Positions 55,054 through 63,137 of a DNA stretch of 64,000 nt are shown here, one piece after another. The translations under genes were made by a program, and so were the position numbers. This DNA comes from Cryobacterium sp. BB307 (GTDB taxonomy: Bacteria; Actinomycetota; Actinomycetes; Actinomycetales; Microbacteriaceae): NCBI RefSeq assembly GCF_012274275.1, contig NZ_JAANZA010000001.1:248001-312000 (forward strand), written 5' to 3'. How positions within the stretch are numbered: the stretch's first letter is position 1; each line of letters starts with the position of its first letter. The notes beneath the pieces are model-generated. The model was not told where the DNA came from, ran no database searches, and saw nothing but the letters and a program-made list of their open reading frames with translations.

Positions 55054-55986
55054 CTAGAGCTTGGTGACCTGGTCGAAGCTGAGCTCGACCGGGGTCTCGC
55101 GCTCGAACAGCGAGACGAGAACCGTGAGCTTGCCGCTCTCCGGCTTGATCTCGCTGATCGAACCGGGAAGACCCGCGAACGAGCCCTCCTTGATGGTGAT
55201 GGTCTCGCCGATCTCGAAGTCGACTTCCTGCGCGATCGCCCGCGCGGCGACCTTCGCGCCCTTGCCCCCGCCGGTCTTGACCGGTGCCTCGGCGACCTGC
55301 ACGAGGCTCTGCAGCATCGAGAAGGCCTCTTCGAAGCGCAGCGGGGTCGGGTTGTGCGAGTTGCCGACGAAGCCGGTGACGCCGGGCGTGTGCCGCACGA
55401 CGGACCAGCTGTCCTCGTTCAGTTCCATGCGGACAAGCACGTAGCCTGGGATGCGCACCCGGTTCACGAGCTTGCGCTGGCCGTTCTTAATCTCGACGAC
55501 GTTCTCCATCGGAACCTGGACTTCGTAGACGTAGTCCTCCATGGCCATGGAGATGCGGCGGTTCTCAATGTTCTGCTTGACGCGCTTCTCGAATCCCGCG
55601 TAGCTGTGGATGACGTACCAGCGGCCGGGCTTCGACTTCAGCTCGTCGCGGAAGGCCGCGTACGGGTCCTCTTCCTCGGGCTCCTGCTCCTCGGCCTCGT
55701 CCTCGACCGCCTCGGCGGCGGCGTCTGCCTCCGGCGCGGAGTCGACGTCGAGCGCGTCGTCGACAACCTCGTCGGCGGCAGGGTCGGTCGCGGTCTCGAC
55801 CGCGTCGAGCGCCTCGTTCAGGTCAGTCGACTCATCGACAACGTGCACCGCATCGGTCAGGGCCGCCTCGCTGGACTCCTCGACTTCCTCGATGATGTCG
55901 AAGTCGCCCTCCTGCACCTCCTGAACTTCGGAGGACTGCTCCACAGCAGGCGTCAGGTCGACGTCTTCGAACTCTCTGTCAGCCAC
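55054..55986 (-). CDS. nusG: Transcription termination/antitermination factor NusG
   Basis: 310 residues. Residues 1–120 are a strongly acidic extension rich in Asp, Glu, Ala and Val; the NGN domain starts near 122 (WYVIHSYAGFEKRVKQNIENR) with VRIPGYVLVRMELNEDSW and the C-terminal KOW domain (IGETITIKEGSFAGLPGSI). Such extensions are known in actinobacterial NusG and are absent in E. coli. Follows secE. Confidence 0.97.
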   Translation of the reverse strand: MADREFEDVDLTPAVEQSSEVQEVQEGDFDIIEEVEESSEAALTDAVHVVDESTDLNEALDAVETATDPAADEVVDDALDVDSAPEADAAAEAVEDEAEEQEPEEEDPYAAFRDELKSKPGRWYVIHSYAGFEKRVKQNIENRRISMAMEDYVYEVQVPMENVVEIKNGQRKLVNRVRIPGYVLVRMELNEDSWSVVRHTPGVTGFVGNSHNPTPLRFEEAFSMLQSLVQVAEAPVKTGGGKGAKVAARAIAQEVDFEIGETITIKEGSFAGLPGSISEIKPESGKLTVLVSLFERETPVELSFDQVTKL

Positions 55987-56049
55987 TTACTTCTCATTCC
56001 ATTTCGTAGAGCCGGCGCATGGCCGATCAAGCTTGCTTGGGCGGTGGGT

Positions 56050-56328
56050 CTAGTTGACCGGCCCATTGCCGAACACGTATGCGACGCCCAGACCGAACAC
56101 GAAGTCCAGACCCGCGACGAGCGCCATCACGATCACGACGAACACGAGCACGACGCCCGTGTAGGTGAACAGCTCCTTGCGAGTCGGCGTGACGACCTTG
56201 CTGAGCTCGTTCATCACCTGGCGCAGGAACAGTGCGATGCGCGCGAACGGACCGCGCCGCCTGGCGCGCTCGCTCTTGGCGTTGGCGACGAGGTCCTCGC
56301 TGGGGACGTCGACATCTTTCTTCGCCAC
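56050..56328 (-). CDS. secE: Preprotein translocase subunit SecE
   Basis: About 92 residues, one membrane helix (TYTGVVLVFVVIVMALVAGLDFV) preceded by RQVMNELSKVVTPTRKEL, the conserved SecE amphipathic region. Of two close GTG codons, 56328 has GGAAGG eight bases upstream; 56334 is only two bases from it and less likely. First protein gene of secE–nusG–rplK–rplA. Confidence 0.95.
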   Translation of the reverse strand: MAKKDVDVPSEDLVANAKSERARRRGPFARIALFLRQVMNELSKVVTPTRKELFTYTGVVLVFVVIVMALVAGLDFVFGLGVAYVFGNGPVN

Positions 56329-56406
56329 TGTCACTACCTTCCGGGCTTTATCCGGATGCCATGCATCCGTTCATTTCCCCGACCCGCGCACGCACGGGAC
56401 GGATTG

Positions 56407-56479
56407 CAGGGCGGACAGGACTCGAACCTGCAACCTGCGGTTTTGGAGACCGCTGCTCTACCAATTGAGCCACCGCCCT
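56407..56479 (-). tRNA. tRNA-Trp (anticodon CCA)
   Basis: Minus strand AGGGCGG (5') pairs with CCGCCCT (3'), discriminator G. The anticodon stem GCGGT/ACCGC encloses CTCCAAA with anticodon CCA at 56444–56446. GGTTCGAGTCC T-arm present; CCA not encoded. Directly upstream of secE, the common actinobacterial order. Confidence 0.97.
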
Positions 56480-56577
56480 TAGCAGTGCGAAACGCCATAG
56501 CTTCGCACCGTCACACATAGGAGAGTCGGCCAGAAATTGGCATGCGAAATCATGGCAGATAACAACTACCGCGAGTC

Positions 56578-56607
56578 AGTCTAGGTGACGCCGCGCCGCA
56601 CTGTAAA
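56578..56607 (-). promoter_or_regulatory. Predicted promoter for tRNA-Trp
   Basis: TTTACA (56602–56607), 18-base spacer, TAGACT (56578–56583) on the minus strand, about 90 bases before the tRNA. May also serve secE-nusG. Confidence 0.5.
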
Positions 56608-56762
56608 GCCGGACGCCGCCCGCGGGCACGCACCATCATGCTCCACCGTTCGAGGGTTTTCCTCCGAGTTCGCTGTGCGCGGCGTCATATTCCCGGGGTC
56701 ACCGACTCTCCCCTTGTAACGGGCCACGGTCCGCGTACGACAACTCGATGGGGAGGCCAGAA

Positions 56763-58727
56763 GTGCTGCGCAAACAGAAACGGCACCGAGAGGGCACAGC
56801 GGAGCCGATCAGGCGACCGGCCGCGATAGTCGCGGTGGTGTCGCTCGTCGGAGCGTTCGCGCTAGCTGGACCCAGCGCTGCGAGCGGCGGCGCTGGCTAC
56901 TCGACCTACGCGAGCGGGCAGTTCCTGTCCGGCTCGATGGCCGGCATGGATCTCGCCGGCATCGTTGAACTGGAACCGGCCGAGGCGCGCAACGACGGCT
57001 CGGTGCCAACGTCGGAGAAGGTCGACCCGCTCGCGGTCGGCGTGCTCGGGGGAGAGCCGGTCGACGCATCCGGTGTCGGTGACGCCGTTCCGGATGAGGC
57101 GCTCGGCGCCTCTATCGACGGCGGCGCGATCGGCCAGTACGCCCGCGCCGAGAGCACCGGAGCAGCGCTCGGCGCCAGCGGAACCATCAGCGACGGCGGC
57201 GCGATCGGCCCGGACGCCTCCCCCGGTTACAACCCGCTCTCGATCTCGTTCGACACCCTGCTGGACCAAGAGGTGGCCGACGTCGTGGTGGGACTGCGGC
57301 TCGAGTTGGCGGCGATCGCGGCGCAGGCCTCGGGCGCTCCGGATGCGGTATCCGGCGACTACTACATCGACGGATTGACTCTCAGGTTCACGAGTCCGGC
57401 GCTCGCGGGCGTGGCCACCGCTGTCGGCGAAGCGATTGACCAGGTCGAGTTGCGGGTCGACGCGCTGGCGGGGCCGGATGGTGCGCTTGCCCCGGCCGTG
57501 CGCGACTCGCTGCTCGGGATAGATCCCGCACTCGGTGCGCTCGGGACCGGCGCGAACGTGTCGATCGCCCTCGCGGTCGACCTCGACGCGGCAATCGCCG
57601 ACCTGCTCGGCGCCAGCTACGGCGGCGACGGCGTGAGCTTCGACCTCAGCACGGGCGAGGTCGCCATCGATCTCGAGGCCCTCGCCGGCGGTGACCTCAA
57701 CAACCGCCCGGTCGGCTACCAGGTGTTGCAGGCCGCAACAGTGAACAGCATCGTCGGCACGATCATGGGCAACGTGGAGACGCTCGCCGACCAGTTGCTG
57801 GAGCGCGTCGAACTGGCGCTGCACCACGCACGCCTGGACATCGACGCGGACGTGTCGGTGCTCACACCGCAGGCGCCGATTTCCGGTGAGGTGTGTCGTC
57901 TCGTGCGGGTGCCCGATGCCCCGGACGGTCTGGTCGGCGGCATCCTGAACGGTCTCGGGCTCGGCCATGGCGCCGCCGCGAGCGGGCTGGCCGACCAGCC
58001 GGTCTGCTCCGATCGCATCCGGGCACTCCCGTCGCTCGAGACCGCGGCATCGGTGGACTTCCACGGCACGCTCGGCCAGTTGCTGACCGGGGAAGCGCCG
58101 CTCACCGTGCGCGCGCTCGTGCTCGGGGTGCCGGTGAACGTGAGCACCGGCGAGGTGCTCGACCGACTGATCGCTGGCACCAACGACTCGCTATTCGACA
58201 CTGATGGGGCGCTCGACCTGCTCGAGGGGCTGCTGCAAAGCAACGTCGTCTCGCCGGTGCACGAGGGGATGCTGGGCACGAACGGCGTGCGGACCGTGCT
58301 GAATGAGCTGCTGTCGATCCGCATCAACCTGCAGGAGACGCGCGTCGGCGGTGGCGCTCTCGCGGTACCCGGGGACACGCTCTTCACGCAGACCGCGATG
58401 CGGGTCGGGGTTGCCAGCGACGTTGCCGATGGGGGGCTGACGACGCTCAACCTGGCCGCGGCATCCGTCGCACCGAGCGTGACCCCGGGCGCACCTGGTG
58501 GTCCGGGCGCCCCAGGTGCTCCGGGTGACCCCGGCGGGCCGGGCAGCGATGCCGACTCCGGTGTTGCTGCGGATGGCACGGGAGGGCTGCTCGACGGACG
58601 CTTCGGCCCGCTGGCCGCGACCGGGGTGAGCATCGGCGCGCTGTTGCTGCTGCTCGGCGCGCTCGTCACCGCGGGTGTGTGGCTGGTCCGCCGCGGTCGC
58701 GGACAGTCGGGAGCGCCCATGGCCTAG
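56763..58727 (+). CDS. Choice-of-anchor G family surface protein
   Basis: 654 residues: signal peptide after a basic start (VAVVSLVGAFALAGPSAASG), a long Ala/Asp/Gly/Val-rich extracellular region, a collagen-like Gly-Ala-Pro stretch near residue 590, then LAATG, a membrane helix (VSIGALLLLLGALVTAGVWLV) and a basic tail. That end resembles a sortase or alternative cell-wall sorting signal. GTG at 56763 has GGGAGG six bases upstream; an earlier ATG overlaps that site and is rejected. Role unknown. Confidence 0.85.
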   Translation: MLRKQKRHREGTAEPIRRPAAIVAVVSLVGAFALAGPSAASGGAGYSTYASGQFLSGSMAGMDLAGIVELEPAEARNDGSVPTSEKVDPLAVGVLGGEPVDASGVGDAVPDEALGASIDGGAIGQYARAESTGAALGASGTISDGGAIGPDASPGYNPLSISFDTLLDQEVADVVVGLRLELAAIAAQASGAPDAVSGDYYIDGLTLRFTSPALAGVATAVGEAIDQVELRVDALAGPDGALAPAVRDSLLGIDPALGALGTGANVSIALAVDLDAAIADLLGASYGGDGVSFDLSTGEVAIDLEALAGGDLNNRPVGYQVLQAATVNSIVGTIMGNVETLADQLLERVELALHHARLDIDADVSVLTPQAPISGEVCRLVRVPDAPDGLVGGILNGLGLGHGAAASGLADQPVCSDRIRALPSLETAASVDFHGTLGQLLTGEAPLTVRALVLGVPVNVSTGEVLDRLIAGTNDSLFDTDGALDLLEGLLQSNVVSPVHEGMLGTNGVRTVLNELLSIRINLQETRVGGGALAVPGDTLFTQTAMRVGVASDVADGGLTTLNLAAASVAPSVTPGAPGGPGAPGAPGDPGGPGSDADSGVAADGTGGLLDGRFGPLAATGVSIGALLLLLGALVTAGVWLVRRGRGQSGAPMA

Positions 58728-58730
58728 TCG

Positions 58731-58772
58731 TGCGGGTGCGGGCCGAATCTCGGGGATTGGGCCGCACCCGCA
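58731..58772 (+). terminator. Hairpin after the surface-protein gene
   Basis: Eleven-bp perfect arms TGCGGGTGCGG/CCGCACCCGCA, 20-base loop, starting four bases after the stop codon. No T-tract; the second hairpin downstream is the stronger terminator. Confidence 0.5.
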
Positions 58773-58819
58773 TCCCGAGACGCGCGTGAGTACGCGGTCC
58801 GCAACCGGGCGTCTCGACG

Positions 58820-58862
58820 GGGTGGAGTGGTGTCTCGGGGGCACCGCTCCACCCTCTTTTTC
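58820..58862 (+). terminator. Intrinsic terminator upstream of aspC
   Basis: GGGTGGAG/CTCCACCC stem with inner GGTG/CACC pairing, followed by TCTTTTTCG. One of the clearest terminators in the window. Confidence 0.85.
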
Positions 58863-58877
58863 GCCTGGGCCAGCGGA

Positions 58878-58883
58878 TAGGCT
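58878..58883 (+). promoter_or_regulatory. -10 box of leaderless aspC promoter
   Basis: TAGGCT, six bases before GTG 58890. Confidence 0.55.
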
Positions 58884-58889
58884 GGTGCG

Positions 58890-60104
58890 GTGGCCGTAGA
58901 CACCTCTCGAATCTCCCAGCGCATCGGTTCCATCGCCGAATCGGCGACCCTCAAGGTCGACGCGAAGGCCAAAGCGCTGCAGGCGCAGGGGCGACCGGTG
59001 ATCTCCTACGCTGCGGGGGAGCCGGACTTTCCGACTCCGGCGAACGTGGTCGAGGCGGCGTCCGCTGCGGTACTCGACCCGCGCAATTACCGCTACACGC
59101 CCGCTGCCGGGCTGCCGGAGCTGCGCGAGGCGATCGCCGAGAAGACCGCGCGGGACAGCGGGCTGACCGTCTCGCCGTCGCGGGTGATCGTGACCAACGG
59201 CGGCAAGCAGGCGGTCTACCAGTCGTTCGCCACGCTGCTCGACCCGGGCGACGAGGTGATCATGCCGACGCCGTTCTGGACCACCTACCCCGAGGTGATC
59301 AAGCTCGCGGGCGGTGTGCCGGTCGAGGTTTTCGCCGGCGCCGACCAGGACTACCTGGTCACCGTCGAGCAGCTCGAAGCCGCCCGGACGCCGCGATCGA
59401 AGGTGCTGCTGTTCGTGTCGCCGTCGAACCCGACCGGCGCGGTGTACTCCGCCGAGCAGACCAGGGCCATCGGCGAGTGGGCGCTTGCGAACGGGCTGTG
59501 GGTGATCAGCGATGAGATCTACCAGAACCTGGTCTACCCGTCTGACGGCTCGAAGCCGACCGCGCTCTCGATCGTGGATGCGGTGCCCGAGCTCGCCGAC
59601 CGCACCATTCTGGTGAACGGTGTCGCCAAGTCGTACGCGATGACCGGATGGCGGCTGGGCTGGATGGTCGGCCCGGATGACGCCATCAAGGCGGCCGCCA
59701 ACCTGCAGTCGCACCTCTCCAGCAACGTCTCCAACATCTCGCAGCGCGCGGCCATCGCGGCGCTGACCGGCCCGCAGGACACGGTGGAGCAGATGCGGCT
59801 GGCGTTCCAGCGCCGGCGCGACACCATCATCCGGGAACTGAACCTGATCGAGGGCCTGCACGCGCCGATGCCGGAGGGCGCCTTCTACGCGTACGCCGAC
59901 GTCAGCGGGCTGCTCGGCCGGGACTGGGGCGGTGTGACCCCGACGACGTCGCTTGAGCTGGCCGATCTCATCCTCGAGCGGGCCGAGGTCGCGGCGGTGC
60001 CGGGCGAGGCGTTCGGGCCGAGCGGCTACCTGCGGTTCTCGTACGCGCTCGGCGACGAGCCGCTGCTGACGGGCATCAAGCGCCTGCAGCAGCTGTTCTC
60101 TTAG
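58890..60104 (+). CDS. aspC: Class I aminotransferase, aspartate aminotransferase type
   Basis: 404 residues: [34 protein letters not shown], the PLP lysine in [16 protein letters not shown], and the substrate Arg in [11 protein letters not shown]. Transfers amino groups between aspartate and 2-oxoglutarate in most relatives. GTG at 58890 is six bases after TAGGCT. Beside secE–nusG as in many actinobacteria, here separated by the surface-protein gene. Confidence 0.93.
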   Translation: MAVDTSRISQRIGSIAESATLKVDAKAKALQAQGRPVISYAAGEPDFPTPANVVEAASAAVLDPRNYRYTPAAGLPELREAIAEKTARDSGLTVSPSRVIVTNGGKQAVYQSFATLLDPGDEVIMPTPFWTTYPEVIKLAGGVPVEVFAGADQDYLVTVEQLEAARTPRSKVLLFVSPSNPTGAVYSAEQTRAIGEWALANGLWVISDEIYQNLVYPSDGSKPTALSIVDAVPELADRTILVNGVAKSYAMTGWRLGWMVGPDDAIKAAANLQSHLSSNVSNISQRAAIAALTGPQDTVEQMRLAFQRRRDTIIRELNLIEGLHAPMPEGAFYAYADVSGLLGRDWGGVTPTTSLELADLILERAEVAAVPGEAFGPSGYLRFSYALGDEPLLTGIKRLQQLFS

Positions 60105-60105
60105 C

Positions 60106-60159
60106 AACCAGTCGCCCCTTGTGGGGCCGTTGTGAACCAGTCGCCCCGGTGGGGCCGTT
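60106..60159. repeat. Tandem 26-base repeat before the MFS gene
   Basis: Two copies of AACCAGTCGCCCC…GGGGCCGTT (60106–60131 and 60135–60159) separated by GTG; each can fold as CCCC/GGGG. The second copy runs into the -10-like TAGCGT (60159–60164) of the MFS gene. Confidence 0.8.
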
Positions 60160-60171
60160 AGCGTGAGGCAG

Positions 60172-61542
60172 ATGTCCGCGGAGCAGGAAGTCACGGCTCG
60201 CACGAGCCTGTTCTCGCCGCGCTACTTCTGGACCACCATCGGCGCGAACGCGCTGGTCTTCCTCGGCGCGTTCGAGGCGCTCGCGGTCACCACCGTGATG
60301 CCGACCATCAGCCGGGAGCTGAACGGGCAGGCGCTGTACTCGGTGGCCTTCTCGGGGGCGCTCGCCGCCTCGGTGATCGGCATGGTCGCATCCGGGCAGT
60401 GGGCGGACCGGCGCGGCCCGTCGGTGCCGCTGATTGCCGCGACCATCGTGTTCATCGCCGGGTTGCTGGTGTCTGGGTTGGCGACCGACATGGGAGTGTT
60501 CCTGGTCGGCCGGCTGCTGCAGGGTTTCGGTGCCGGGGCGATCAACGTCGCGCTGTACGTGATCGTGGCGCGACTGTACCCGGCTGTGCTGCATCCGCGG
60601 ATCTTCGGCATGTTCGCGGCGGCGTGGGTGCTGCCGTCGATGATCGGTCCCCCGATCGCGGGCCTGATCGCCGACACCTTCAGCTGGCACTGGGTGTTCC
60701 TCGGCGTCGGCGGGCTGGTGGTGCTCGCCGGGGGTGCGGTTGTGCCCACGCTGTTCCAGCTGCGCTCGCTGCCGAACGGCGCGGGGGATCCGGATGCCGT
60801 GGGCCGGCGCGGCTGGGTCGCGATCGTGCTGTCGGTGGTGGTGGCCGCCGCGGTGCTCGCGATCAGCCTGGGCGGTGAGGCGGGCGGGGCGTACTCGTGG
60901 GTGATCGCCGCTGCTGCGCTCGCCATCGTGGTGGTGGCGGTGCGGCCGCTGCTGCCGCGGGGTGCGCTGCTCGTGCGGCGGGGTCTGCCGGCGACCGTGA
61001 TGCTGAAGGGCGTCGCGGCGGCGACGTTCTTCGCGACCGAGGTGTACTTGCCCTACCTGCTCACCGAGCGGTACGGGCTGGCGAGCTGGCTGGCCGGTCT
61101 CATCCTGACGGTCGGCGCGGTGTCGTGGGCGCTCGGCTCGGCGCTGCAGAGCCGCATCGGCGAGCGAATGGAGCACGCGGCGGTCCTGCGGCTCGGCTCG
61201 GTGGTGCTCGTGGTCGGGGTTGCGGTGCAGTTCCTGACGGCGTGGCTGGAGCTCTCGCCCGTCGTCGCTGCGGCCGGATGGTTCGTGGCCGGTGGCGGGA
61301 TGGGCCTGATCTACCCGCGCATGGGCACGCTCGTGCTCGGCCACTCGACCGAACGGGACCAGGGCTTTAACAGCGCGGCGCTGTCGATCGCCGACTCGGT
61401 GGGTGGCGCGACGGCGATCGCGTTCGCGGGGCTGATGTTCGCGGTTGGGCTGGGACTCGGCGTGAACCCGTTCGCCAGCGCGCTCGCGCTCACCGCGGTG
61501 ATTGCCGTGCTTGCGGTGCCGGTGGCGTTCCGGGCGCGTTGA
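60172..61542 (+). CDS. MFS transporter
   Basis: 456 residues with twelve or more membrane helices and the MFS motif A region GQWADRRGPSVPL. Resembles drug-proton antiporters of the EmrB/LfrA group, though short of 14 clear helices. ATG at 60172 lies seven bases after TAGCGT; GTG 60163 is the alternative. Substrate unknown. Confidence 0.87.
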   Translation: MSAEQEVTARTSLFSPRYFWTTIGANALVFLGAFEALAVTTVMPTISRELNGQALYSVAFSGALAASVIGMVASGQWADRRGPSVPLIAATIVFIAGLLVSGLATDMGVFLVGRLLQGFGAGAINVALYVIVARLYPAVLHPRIFGMFAAAWVLPSMIGPPIAGLIADTFSWHWVFLGVGGLVVLAGGAVVPTLFQLRSLPNGAGDPDAVGRRGWVAIVLSVVVAAAVLAISLGGEAGGAYSWVIAAAALAIVVVAVRPLLPRGALLVRRGLPATVMLKGVAAATFFATEVYLPYLLTERYGLASWLAGLILTVGAVSWALGSALQSRIGERMEHAAVLRLGSVVLVVGVAVQFLTAWLELSPVVAAAGWFVAGGGMGLIYPRMGTLVLGHSTERDQGFNSAALSIADSVGGATAIAFAGLMFAVGLGLGVNPFASALALTAVIAVLAVPVAFRAR

Positions 61543-61553
61543 CCGCGTCGTTG

Positions 61554-61642
61554 TTAACCCGTCTCAAGGAAATTCGCCCCCTCGAGGACGGATGGCGGGC
61601 ATCCGGGCACCCTCCGGTGAGAGTTTCCTTGAAACGGGTTAA
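61554..61642. repeat. Long-loop inverted repeat at the Nudix stop codon
   Basis: Arms TTAACCCGTCTCAAGGAAA (61554–61572) and TTTCCTTGAAACGGGTTAA (61624–61642) pair at 18 of 19 positions, 51-base loop. The right end provides the TAA stop of the Nudix gene (61639–61641). Confidence 0.8.
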
Positions 61643-62097
61643 GCGAGGCGGCGCTCGAGTTGGTCGAGCAGCGGGCGCTGGCTTTTCACCAGCTTTGCCC
61701 TGGCGCCATCGAGAGTGAACCAGCGAGCGTCGTCGATCTCCGGGAACTCTTGTATCCGTCCCGAGTGCGGCGGCCACTCGAGCGCAAAGGTGTTGCTTTC
61801 GATCCGGTCGACCTCGAAGTCGGCTTCCGCGGTGAACACGGTGATGATCTTCCCGGATGCCATCCGCACCTGCCCGAGGTGTTGATAGTCGGCATCCGGA
61901 GCGGGTGTACCGATCTCCTCCTCGAACTCGCGCATGGCGGCGGCGAGCGGTGCCTCGCCGTCGTCGTACAGGCCTTTCGGCACCGACCAGGAGGCGTCAT
62001 CCTTCTTCGCCCAGAATGGTCCGCCCATGTGCGCGATGAACACCTCGATGGCGGGCGTGCGGCGGTACAGCAACAGGCCCGCGCTGGTCTCAGCCAC
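61639..62097 (-). CDS. Nudix hydrolase
   Basis: 152 residues with a complete Nudix box: G-LYDDG-E-APLAAAM-REFEEEIG. Hydrolyses a nucleoside diphosphate linked to another group; substrate unknown. Resembles diadenosine polyphosphate hydrolase-like Nudix proteins (SWSVPKGLYDDGE). GTG at 62097 lies six bases after TAGGGT, so probably leaderless. Its stop is inside the inverted repeat. Confidence 0.92.
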   Translation of the reverse strand: MAETSAGLLLYRRTPAIEVFIAHMGGPFWAKKDDASWSVPKGLYDDGEAPLAAAMREFEEEIGTPAPDADYQHLGQVRMASGKIITVFTAEADFEVDRIESNTFALEWPPHSGRIQEFPEIDDARWFTLDGARAKLVKSQRPLLDQLERRLA

Positions 62098-62139
62098 GCG
62101 CCCACCCTACGACCACGGCCCCCGCCACACCTGAAGCCC

Positions 62140-62200
62140 CCGAGTTGCCCACTTCGGCCCCTGTTTCGGTCCTATTTCGGGGCCAAAGTGGGCAACTCGG
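62140..62200. repeat. TTGCCCACTT hairpin, copy 1
   Basis: Arms of 22 bases beginning CCGAGTTGCCCACTT pair at 21 positions around a 17-base loop TGTTTCGGTCCTATTTC. Located 65 bases before the DUF559-type gene. Confidence 0.85.
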
Positions 62201-62265
62201 TCGTGGGGCGAGAATGCTGTGGACAGTTGGACGCGGCGAAGGCGGGGGCGCGTCATCCTCGTGGC

Positions 62266-63021
62266 ATGCCTTCACAATTGCCGGAGCCGCTTACGGACGG
62301 ACCCTTCCGAGTCATGGATGGCGAGTACCACGGCGTGACGCCGAAGCGGTTACGCGGGCGCGACATGGATCGGTCGGTGTGGGGCGTCCGCGGCAGGGCG
62401 AATGAGGAGTCGATCCGCACCAGATGCGAACTTCTTGCGGTTCGGATGCCCACGGACGCGTTCTTCAGTCACACGACGGCAGCCCTTCTCCTCGGTATCC
62501 CGTTTCCGCCGAGCCTTGCCGAGCAACGGGCCATCCACGTATCGGTGCCGCGACCGCAGCGCGCACCGCACGCATCCGGTCTCAAGGGCCACAGTCTGAC
62601 CATCGATGGCGATACCGAACTCGTCTACGGTTCGACGCTTGTCCACACGAGTGCCGCACGCACTTGGTGCGACCTCAGCGGCATCCTGAAGCTCACCGAC
62701 CTGGTAGCGGCCGGCGACTTTCTGCTCCACTGGGAAAATCCATTGACCACAAGGGAGGAGCTGGGGAGCGTCGCTGGCCGAATGTCTCGACGTCGTGGAA
62801 GCCGAAACCGGGCCGCAGCGTTTCCACTCCTGAACGACCGGGCTGAGTCTCGACCGGAGTCCATCCTGCGGGTTCTCATTCACCTTGCGGGTCTGCCCAC
62901 GCCGAGGATCTACCACGAAGGCTGGTATGTCATGGAGCTGAATGCGGACGACTTGAGGAATCCCGAGGAATTGATCGCTCGCATCCGGCGCGTGCTTCTG
63001 AAGCGCGGATGGCGCCCCTAG
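62266..63021 (+). CDS. DUF559/AbiEi-type protein, apparently lacking the nuclease core
   Basis: 251 residues. The N-terminal part (AFFSHTTAALLLGIPFPP, HVSVPRPQRAPHASGLKGHSL) matches actinobacterial proteins called type IV toxin–antitoxin AbiEi-like or DUF559. Those usually continue from SRPES…AGLP to an EYDGDxH-type Vsr-like nuclease before ADDL…VR. Here AGLPTPRIYHEGWYVMEL runs almost directly into NADDLRNPEELIARIRRVLLKRGW, so about 50–60 residues including the acidic core seem deleted in frame. Flanked by two copies of the same hairpin. ATG 62266 is used; no ribosome-binding site is clear. Confidence 0.75.
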   Translation: MPSQLPEPLTDGPFRVMDGEYHGVTPKRLRGRDMDRSVWGVRGRANEESIRTRCELLAVRMPTDAFFSHTTAALLLGIPFPPSLAEQRAIHVSVPRPQRAPHASGLKGHSLTIDGDTELVYGSTLVHTSAARTWCDLSGILKLTDLVAAGDFLLHWENPLTTREELGSVAGRMSRRRGSRNRAAAFPLLNDRAESRPESILRVLIHLAGLPTPRIYHEGWYVMELNADDLRNPEELIARIRRVLLKRGWRP

Positions 63022-63029
63022 ACCCCCAT

Positions 63030-63080
63030 TTGCCCACTTTGGCCCCTGTTTCGGGCCGATTTAGGGGCGGAAGTGGGCAA
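63030..63080. repeat. TTGCCCACTT hairpin, copy 2
   Basis: Arms TTGCCCACTTTGGCCCC and GGGGCGGAAGTGGGCAA (15 of 17 pairing), 17-base loop TGTTTCGGGCCGATTTA, identical to the loop of copy 1 at 14 of 17 positions. Starts eight bases after the DUF559-type stop codon. Confidence 0.85.
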
Positions 63081-63137
63081 CTCGGCATTTGGGTGTGCAC
63101 ACGCGCGGGGCAGGGCGCGGGGCGCGGCAGGCAGGGG

